A stretch of 30,289 nt of DNA, from the NCBI GenBank assembly GCA_023430825.1, contig JAEYYL010000088.1, positions 1 through 30,289 on the forward strand, given 5' to 3'. This DNA comes from Verrucomicrobiota bacterium. GTDB lineage: Bacteria; Verrucomicrobiota; Verrucomicrobiia; Opitutales; Opitutaceae. Below, in pieces: positions 25,924 to 30,289 of this stretch (position 1 is its first letter; each line of letters starts with the position of its first letter). A model generated the notes under the pieces. The model did not search any database. It was not told the origin of the DNA and was given only the letters and a program-made list of their open reading frames with translations. A program made the translations under genes and the position numbers.

Positions 25924-27116
25924 TTGATCGGAGTCAGACGAAACAGCGCCGCGTCGTGCGAGTCCAGCCGCACCGTGTGCGGCGCGCTGTTGTCCCCGAC
26001 CGCCTGCTTCGCCCACACGTCGCGCACCGCGAACTTGCCCTGCACCGTCCAAAGCCGGTTCCACTCCACCACGATGTCCGCCGCCTCGGTCCCGGTGTTG
26101 TGCGCGATCACCGCCCACTCGCCGTTGCTCAGTTCCTTCACCCACACCTCGGTGTTCGTCGACGGCTCCGAGATCGCGCGGAAGCCTTGCTTGCCCGCCG
26201 GGTCCTGATTGATCGTGATCGCCTCCCGGTCGGTCAGCAACGCGCGAATCTCCTCCGACATGTGCCGCACGTCGTTGCCCGCCATCAGGGGCGCGGCGAG
26301 CATGCACCAGAAGCTGAAATGCGCGCGCGATTCGGCAAACGTCAGCCCGTCGTTGCCCACTTCGAGCATGTCGGGATCGTTCCAGTGGCCCGGCCCGGCA
26401 TACTTGCCGAGACCGTCCGGACCGATGCTCTCGACGAGCGTGTATTGCTGGTTCAGCAGCAGCTTCCAGCCCGACTCCCAGCCTTTGCGGCCATCGTAGG
26501 AATCATAGATGTCGCCCGTCGTCCGCCAGAGATGACCGATGTCCTTTGCCCATTCCCAGGGTTTGTTCTGACCCCACTCGCACAGGCTGAACACCACCGG
26601 CCGGCCCGCCGCGCGCAGCGCCGCGCTCATCCGCGAATACGCGTCGCGCGCGTCCGCCGTGCCGCGGCTGCACCAGTCGTATTTGAGATAATCCACACCC
26701 CACGACGCGAACGTCCGCGCGTCCTGAAACTCGTGACCCCAGCTCCCCGGATAACCGCCGCAGGTCAGCGTGCCCGCACAGCCATAGATGCCGAATTTAA
26801 ATCCCCGCTCGTGCAGCCAATCGCCGAGCGCCTTCATCCCGCTCGGAAATTTTTCCGGATCGGCCACGAGGTTGCCGTCCTTGTCGCGTTCCTTCAGCGA
26901 CCACGTGTCGTCGATCACGATGTAAACGTAGCCGGCGTCACGCATGCCGTTCGCGATCATCGCCTCGGCGGTCTCGCGCACGACCTTCTCGTTGATGTGA
27001 TGATAAAACGAGTTCCAGCTGTTCCAGCCCATCGGCGGCGTGAGCGCCAGGCCCTCCCATTTCTGGGCAAAGGCGGACGAAGCAAGGCAGAGCAACAGGC
27101 AGAGGAGTTTTCTCAT
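25920..27116 (-). CDS. GH27 alpha-galactosidase, secreted
   Basis: A 398-residue glycoside hydrolase family 27 protein. ATG 27116 gives a clean signal peptide, MRKLLCLLLCLASSAFAQ; a TTG at 27134 would add six residues. The TIM barrel starts with LALTPPMGWNSWNSF (23-37). The nucleophile Asp is in YLKYDWC (D147) and the acid/base Asp in WRTTGDI (D202). GHWNDPDMLEVGN lies near 285 and INQDP near 330, followed by a C-terminal beta-sandwich. Length fits a single-domain enzyme. It removes alpha-1,6-galactose side chains, for example from galactomannan or galactoglucomannan, or from melibiose-type sugars. It is the first gene of a likely operon with CE7 (4-bp overlap) and GH1. A perfect 14-bp palindrome lies about 95 bp upstream. 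Confidence 0.95.
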   Translation of the reverse strand: MRKLLCLLLCLASSAFAQKWEGLALTPPMGWNSWNSFYHHINEKVVRETAEAMIANGMRDAGYVYIVIDDTWSLKERDKDGNLVADPEKFPSGMKALGDWLHERGFKFGIYGCAGTLTCGGYPGSWGHEFQDARTFASWGVDYLKYDWCSRGTADARDAYSRMSAALRAAGRPVVFSLCEWGQNKPWEWAKDIGHLWRTTGDIYDSYDGRKGWESGWKLLLNQQYTLVESIGPDGLGKYAGPGHWNDPDMLEVGNDGLTFAESRAHFSFWCMLAAPLMAGNDVRHMSEEIRALLTDREAITINQDPAGKQGFRAISEPSTNTEVWVKELSNGEWAVIAHNTGTEAADIVVEWNRLWTVQGKFAVRDVWAKQAVGDNSAPHTVRLDSHDAALFRLTPIK

Positions 27117-27181
27117 TTTGGGAGGGGAAATCAAACGATGACCGACCCGCGCGGACGGAGGAATCGCCCGCGTGGAGTTCG

Positions 27182-27240
27182 ATCATCTCACGCCGCCGCC
27201 CACGCGTCTAGGCGACCGGTCGCCCAAAGATTGAGATCAT
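27182..27240. promoter_or_regulatory. Nested palindromes upstream of GH27
   Basis: A perfect 14-base palindrome, GGCGACCGGTCGCC (27211-27224), lies inside a wider near-perfect inverted repeat, ATCATCTCA (27182-27190) with TGAGATCAT (27232-27240), 8 of 9 bases pairing. It sits 66-124 bp before the GH27 start and is a candidate operator for the GH27-CE7-GH1 unit. No known regulator motif is claimed. Confidence 0.4.
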
Positions 27241-27289
27241 TTGCCGGCGCAATCTCGCTGCCTTCCGCCGACGGCGTCCGCCACTTCCT

Positions 27290-27550
27290 CTACTCGATCT
27301 TCACCAGCTTCACCGCGTCGACCATCGCGCGCTTCGCCGTGCCTTTCGCGCCGATCTTCACCGCGTTCTGCAGCGCGCCGGCTTTCATTCGTAAAGGGCC
27401 GGCCGCGAGGCGAACCCAGCCCGGCTGCGATAGGTCGACCGTCGTCGTGGTGTTCGCCGGCGCGACCCTGAAACAATAACGCGCCGCCAGCTCGCATGCA
27501 GGTCGCGCGCTCGCGCGCAACGTGGCGCGCCAGCGCGCCACCCAGCTCGA
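27290..27550 (-). pseudogene. Remnant of a golvesin/CBM-like C-terminal domain
   Basis: The minus frame ending in TAG at 27290 reads TTTTVDLSQPGWVRLAAGPL and then KRAMVDAVKLVKIE. This is the pattern of the C-terminal strands of golvesin-like or related carbohydrate-binding domains (W-x-x-L-x-x-G...V-x-DAV-x-L-V). An in-frame TGA at 27551-27553 closes the frame upstream and the residues before about 27480 look like GC-rich noise, so the 5' part seems lost or out of frame. It could instead be a small hypothetical protein of 83 residues from a GTG at 27541. Confidence 0.35.
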
Positions 27551-27660
27551 TCACGATTCCGGTCAGCACCAACGCGACCCGGGAAACCCCCGCGGTCCTC
27601 GTCGCGCATGCCGCCATTGGCGCTTCGTCCGCACCGCTTCATCACTACACCAGAACGCAA

Positions 27661-27686
27661 AAAGGCGGTGCTCTCGCACCGCCTTT
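27661..27686 (-). terminator. Rho-independent terminator after ssb
   Basis: A perfect 11-bp stem, AAAGGCGGTGC (27661-27671) and GCACCGCCTTT (27676-27686), with a 4-base loop. On the minus strand the descending arm runs into TTTTTGCG. It lies about 45 bp past the ssb stop and ends the rplY-pth-rpsF-ssb unit. Confidence 0.88.
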
Positions 27687-27731
27687 CTCAAATTACGCCG
27701 AAGTTAATTTTACGACGTCTATCGAATGCCA

Positions 27732-28205
27732 TTAGAACGGCACGTCTTCGTCGAGATTCTCCGTTGACGCCGGACGCGCGTTACCCGTCGCCCGCGGCGG
27801 GGGCGAATGCCGTTCCGGCGAAGGCGCGCTCTGGTCGAACTCACCCCCGCCACCGCCACCTCCGTCGCGCTGACCGCTGCCGAGGAACTGGAAGTTCTCC
27901 AGCACCACCTTCATCTTGCTGCGCTTCTGGCCGGAGGTCTTGTCCTCCCACTGGTCGAGCTTGAGCCGGCCTTCGACGAACAGCGGCCGGCCCTTCTGGC
28001 AATACTTCGAGATCGTCTCGCCCTGCTTTCCCCACGCCTCGATGTCGACGAACGTCGTGTCGTCGCGCATCGCGCCCGACTCGTCCTTGAACTGGCGGTT
28101 CACCGCGATGCCGAATTGGCAAATCGCAGTCCCCTTCGGCGTGACTCGCAGCTCGGGGTCGCGCGTGAGATTTCCGATCAGATAGACTTTGTTGAAATTG
28201 GCCAT
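27732..28205 (-). CDS. ssb: Single-stranded DNA-binding protein
   Basis: A 157-residue SSB. The OB-fold domain (1-110) starts MANFNKVYLIGNLTRDPELR and includes FGIAVNRQFKD, TTFVDIEAWGKQGE and KGRPLFVEGRLKLDQWEDK. A Gly/Pro/Ser-rich linker follows, and the acidic tip DEDVPF at the C-terminus binds partner proteins of replication and repair. It acts as a tetramer that protects single-stranded DNA. It follows rpsF after a 113-bp gap with two hairpins. A strong terminator follows, so rpsR and rplI, often the next genes in other bacteria, are not in this unit. Confidence 0.98.
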   Translation of the reverse strand: MANFNKVYLIGNLTRDPELRVTPKGTAICQFGIAVNRQFKDESGAMRDDTTFVDIEAWGKQGETISKYCQKGRPLFVEGRLKLDQWEDKTSGQKRSKMKVVLENFQFLGSGQRDGGGGGGGEFDQSAPSPERHSPPPRATGNARPASTENLDEDVPF

Positions 28206-28243
28206 GGGGAGAAAAGCCTGCGCAAAATTCCGAAACGTGTGAC

Positions 28244-28304
28244 GGCGGCCCGCTGGCCGCCGCCTGCCTGAAACCCGATGAACCGGCGGTCGGCAACCGC
28301 CGGT
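28244..28304 (-). other. Two hairpins between rpsF and ssb
   Basis: Stem ACCGGCGGT/ACCGCCGGT (28282-28290, 28296-28304) with a 5-base loop, then stem GGCGGCC/GGCCGCC (28244-28250, 28255-28261) with a 4-base loop. Neither has a T-tract on the minus strand, so a processing, attenuation or stability role in the rpsF-ssb mRNA fits better than full termination. Confidence 0.5.
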
Positions 28305-28318
28305 CCGACGTCCGCCGT

Positions 28319-28615
28319 TTAGGCCGACTGCACGAACGTGCGATAAACGCTGCCGTTGAGCCGGAGGCGTTCAGCGAGCTGCGCCGGCGCTTCGGCCGGT
28401 GCGGTGAAGGCGACCTGCACATACGTGCCGCCCGTGAACTTGCGATCGGTCACGCGGACGAAGTCTTTCTTGCCGAGGTTCTCGACCGCGGTGACTTCGC
28501 CCTGCACGGCGGCGATTTCTTTCTTCACCCCGTCGATGATCTGATCGATGGAGTCTTCCTTGCCCCGGTTATCGAGGATGAAGGAGGCGCGGTAATTGCG
28601 TTTGGTGGCGTTCAT
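28319..28615 (-). CDS. rpsF: 30S ribosomal protein S6
   Basis: A 98-residue S6 protein, starting MNATKRNYRASFILDNRGKE, with the alternating strand-helix pattern of the ferredoxin-like fold and an ENLGKKDFVRVTDRKF central segment. It binds 16S rRNA with S18 in the platform of the small subunit. Its ATG overlaps the pth stop as ATGA (28612-28615), so translation is probably coupled to pth. It is slightly shorter than the E. coli protein, lacking the acidic tail. S6 sequences diverge widely; the place between pth and ssb supports the call. Confidence 0.92.
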   Translation of the reverse strand: MNATKRNYRASFILDNRGKEDSIDQIIDGVKKEIAAVQGEVTAVENLGKKDFVRVTDRKFTGGTYVQVAFTAPAEAPAQLAERLRLNGSVYRTFVQSA

Positions 28616-29196
28616 TTTGGATCTCTGCGATTAAGCTGATTCATGGCCGCCTCGACGCCGCGCGAGAGCAGCAAATCGAGTCCGGACAGATAAGTGGGGA
28701 GTTGTTGAGTGACGAGAGCGTGTTGGCTTTGCGAAAACTTTCGGAGGACGAAATCCTTGAGGTCCATCTGCGGCGGATCTTTCGGCCCGATCCCGAGCCG
28801 GTAGCGGACGAATCCGCCACCCAGATGCTCGAGCAGGCTCGCGACGCCGTTGTGTCCGCCGGCGCTGCCGGTGACGGACACTTTGACGAGGCCGAGATCG
28901 ATCGTGAGGTCGTCGTAAACCGCCACGATCGCCGAGGGCGCAATCTTGTGGAAACGTGCGAGCGCCCCGACGGCGACACCACTGTCGTTCATGAACGTCA
29001 GCGGTTTCGCCAGATAAAGCGTGGGCTTTCCGGGGCGGTCCCAGCGCGCGATCTCCGCCTTGAACGGCGGAGCGGCTTTCCAGTTGAGCTGGGCTCGGGC
29101 GGCGAGAGCTTCGACCACGATCCAACCGAGGTTGTGACGAGTGGAGGCGTATTCGCGGCCCGGGTTGCCGAGACCGGCAACGAGCGAGATGGACAT
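28612..29196 (-). CDS. pth: Peptidyl-tRNA hydrolase
   Basis: A 194-residue Pth that frees tRNA from peptidyl-tRNAs dropped by ribosomes. Active-site residues are in place: N11 in AGLGNPG, H21 in TRHNLGW, N70 in LTFMNDSG and D95 in AVYDDLTI. The GSAGGHNGVASL and RYRLGIGPK segments are also typical. Start ATG 29196 begins right at the family N-terminus. It lies 60 bp after rplY, with a perfect 8-bp hairpin (29220-29241) between them, and overlaps rpsF by four bases. The rplY-pth order is common in bacteria. Confidence 0.97.
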   Translation of the reverse strand: MSISLVAGLGNPGREYASTRHNLGWIVVEALAARAQLNWKAAPPFKAEIARWDRPGKPTLYLAKPLTFMNDSGVAVGALARFHKIAPSAIVAVYDDLTIDLGLVKVSVTGSAGGHNGVASLLEHLGGGFVRYRLGIGPKDPPQMDLKDFVLRKFSQSQHALVTQQLPTYLSGLDLLLSRGVEAAMNQLNRRDPK

Positions 29197-29219
29197 GACT
29201 CAAAGAACAAGCGTCGCGA

Positions 29220-29241
29220 CCCGCCGCGGTCAAGCGGCGGG
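29220..29241 (-). other. Hairpin in the rplY-pth gap
   Basis: CCCGCCGC (29220-29227) pairs with GCGGCGGG (29234-29241) around a 6-base loop, with no T-tract behind it on the minus strand. It may limit read-through from rplY to pth or stabilise the rplY message. Confidence 0.4.
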
Positions 29242-29256
29242 CCCGACGGTGAAACC

Positions 29257-30006
29257 TTACTTCTTGGCAGGAGCGGCCGGAGCGGCGGCCTTCGCCCCCG
29301 CGGCGGGAGCGGCGGCTTTCGCACCAGCGGCCGGAGCGGCACCGGCGGCAGCACCCTCGGCGGGAGCGGCGGCGGCCCCTGCAGCCGGAGCGGCGGCACC
29401 GGCGCTCGGCGTCGCGGCGGCGGTCTCCTGCACGATTTCCGCCACAGGCTCGACACACGACACGATCGGCTGGCCCTTGGGATCGAGGAACTCGACGCCC
29501 GGCATTTCCTTCAACGAACCGACCTTGATCGTCTCACCGACCTTCAGTTCGGAAACATCGATCACAATGGCCTCAGGGAGGTCCTTCGGCAGCGTGCGGA
29601 TGCGGAGCTGCTGCGTGTTCATTTCCAACACGCCGCTCTGGTTCTTCACACCGAACGACTCGCCGGTGAGGCGAACCGCCACGCGGATCTCGAACTTCTC
29701 GTCGGCTTTGACCTCTTGAAAATCGATGTGGACGTATTTGTCCGTGATCGCATCGCGTTGCACTTCCTGGAGGAAGGAGAGCGCCTTCTCGGCCTTGTCG
29801 GAGCGGTTGAGCTCGACGAGGACGGCGCGGCCGGCGACGGATTTGAGGAGGCGGACGAACTCCGGACCTTCGACGGAGAGGGACTCCGGGCTCGTGTGCT
29901 TTCCGTAGAGGACCGCGGGAACGCGGTTGGCCTTGCGGAGGCGACGTGAGGCGCTGCGGCCGGTTTGGGCGCGCGGCGAGACATTCAATTTGAATTGTTG
30001 GCTCAT
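29257..30006 (-). CDS. rplY: 50S ribosomal protein L25 / CTC family, with Ala-rich tail
   Basis: A 249-residue long-form L25 (TL5/CTC type). The N-terminal 5S rRNA-binding domain (1-95) includes RAQTGRSASRRLRKANRVPAVLYG (shown in part as RRLRKANRVPAVLYG) and a YVHIDFQEV strand. The C-terminal beta domain (about 96-190) has LPEAIVIDVSELKVGETIKV in part. From residue 196 onward a 54-residue tail is almost only Ala, Pro, Gly and Lys, with PAAGAKAAA occurring twice in tandem, ending PAKK. Such tails are known in some long L25 proteins. It is the first gene of the rplY-pth-rpsF-ssb unit. A leader hairpin, CGCCTG/CAGGCG (30017-30046), lies close to the ATG. Confidence 0.95.
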   Translation of the reverse strand: MSQQFKLNVSPRAQTGRSASRRLRKANRVPAVLYGKHTSPESLSVEGPEFVRLLKSVAGRAVLVELNRSDKAEKALSFLQEVQRDAITDKYVHIDFQEVKADEKFEIRVAVRLTGESFGVKNQSGVLEMNTQQLRIRTLPKDLPEAIVIDVSELKVGETIKVGSLKEMPGVEFLDPKGQPIVSCVEPVAEIVQETAAATPSAGAAAPAAGAAAAPAEGAAAGAAPAAGAKAAAPAAGAKAAAPAAPAKK

Positions 30007-30143
30007 AGATTCGTTCCGCCTGTCGCCCCGGAATTGAGGGCAGGCGTAGTGGAAAAGGGTGTGAGGTCATCGGCTGGCGCGGGTGAAGGCAAACAAAACT
30101 TTGCCGGGCGCGGGAATTTCTGCGGCGGCGAGCAAAACGGGCA

Positions 30144-30171
30144 TTGACAAGGGAGGGAGCGATTCTGTTTT
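30144..30171 (+). promoter_or_regulatory. Candidate promoter of tRNA-Asn
   Basis: A consensus -35 box TTGACA (30144-30149) is followed after 16 bases by a weak, T-rich -10 (TGTTTT, 30166-30171), about 40 bp before the tRNA. The -35 is exact; the -10 is poor, so the exact position is uncertain. Confidence 0.45.
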
Positions 30172-30211
30172 TCGTCCCCTCTTTCGTCGGCCTGAGCCGG
30201 CGAAGCCACGT

Positions 30212-30286
30212 TGCCCGGTAGCTCAGTGGCAGAGCAGGTGACTGTTAATCACTTGGTCGTAGGTTCGATCCCTACCCGGGCAGCCA
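30212..30286 (+). tRNA. tRNA-Asn (anticodon GTT), CCA encoded
   Basis: A complete cloverleaf: acceptor stem TGCCCGG with CCGGGCA, D-arm GCTC/GAGC, anticodon stem GGTGA/TCACT around CTGTTAA with anticodon GTT at 30244-30246, T-arm GTAGG-TTCGATC-CCTAC, discriminator G at 30283 and a genomic CCA at 30284-30286. It is divergent from rplY, with about 205 bp between. Confidence 0.97.
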
Positions 30287-30289
30287 ATT

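Larger units (their letters stand above)
27117..27731. other. Long low-coding region between ssb and the GH27 gene
   Basis: A 615-bp stretch with no intact gene that I can defend. From right to left it holds the ssb terminator (27661-27686), a likely gene remnant (27290-27550) and the GH27 promoter region with nested palindromes (27182-27240). Confidence 0.5.

Noticed and set aside
24526..26307. A 593-codon version of the CE7 gene reaching into the GH27 gene
   Set aside because: The extra part is antisense-like noise within GH27 coding sequence; the ATG at 25923 with an ATGA overlap and a signal peptide is far better.
1..30289. CRISPR arrays, insertion sequences, prophage or defence genes
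   Set aside because: I looked for regularly spaced repeats, transposase or integrase motifs and defence domains and saw none; the only mobile-like items are the short palindromic repeats.

Overview
The window is about 65% GC and looks like the chromosome of a free-living, polysaccharide-degrading Verrucomicrobium, most likely family Opitutaceae. The basis is a very large TonB-dependent receptor with an LSPFEV N-terminal motif and no SusD partner, many secreted glycoside hydrolases, GC-rich palindromic intergenic repeats and the near absence of Shine-Dalgarno sequences. This placement is inference from protein character; no 16S gene is present.

Left part (1-14577, all minus strand). In transcription order: a TonB-dependent outer-membrane receptor ending in a strong rho-independent terminator; a two-component system (sensor kinase with an unusual OB-fold-rich periplasmic region, then a NarL/LuxR-type regulator); a secreted GH35 beta-galactosidase with a C-terminal discoidin-like domain; an unassigned (alpha/alpha)6-type glycosidase-like protein preceded by a perfect spaced palindrome; a GMC oxidoreductase; and a Tat-exported gluconate 2-dehydrogenase subunit 3-like protein. 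Together they suggest uptake and sensing of a galactoside-containing glycan, hydrolysis, and periplasmic oxidation of a released sugar.

Middle (14578-23064). A SRPBCC/AHSA1-like protein (minus) diverges from a POT/PTR2-family transporter (plus), which converges on a GH10 xylanase across an imperfect inverted repeat. The xylanase diverges from a multidomain GH144-like (Glycoamylase, PF10091-type) secreted protein with a CBM9-like C-terminus, followed by a GH130 mannosylglucose phosphorylase.

Right-middle (23065-27731). The minus-strand genes GH27 alpha-galactosidase, CE7 acetyl esterase and GH1 beta-glucosidase converge on the GH130 gene. Their activities fit acetylated galactoglucomannan breakdown: deacetylate and de-galactosylate outside, phosphorolyse and hydrolyse inside. 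A REP-like palindromic element lies in frame inside the start of the CE7 gene and encodes much of its signal peptide. A second copy, with a compensatory base-pair change, lies between GH130 and GH1. A likely gene remnant lies upstream of GH27.

Right end (27732-30289). Housekeeping block on the minus strand: rplY (with an Ala-rich tail), pth, rpsF, ssb and a terminator. A tRNA-Asn gene lies on the plus strand at the edge.
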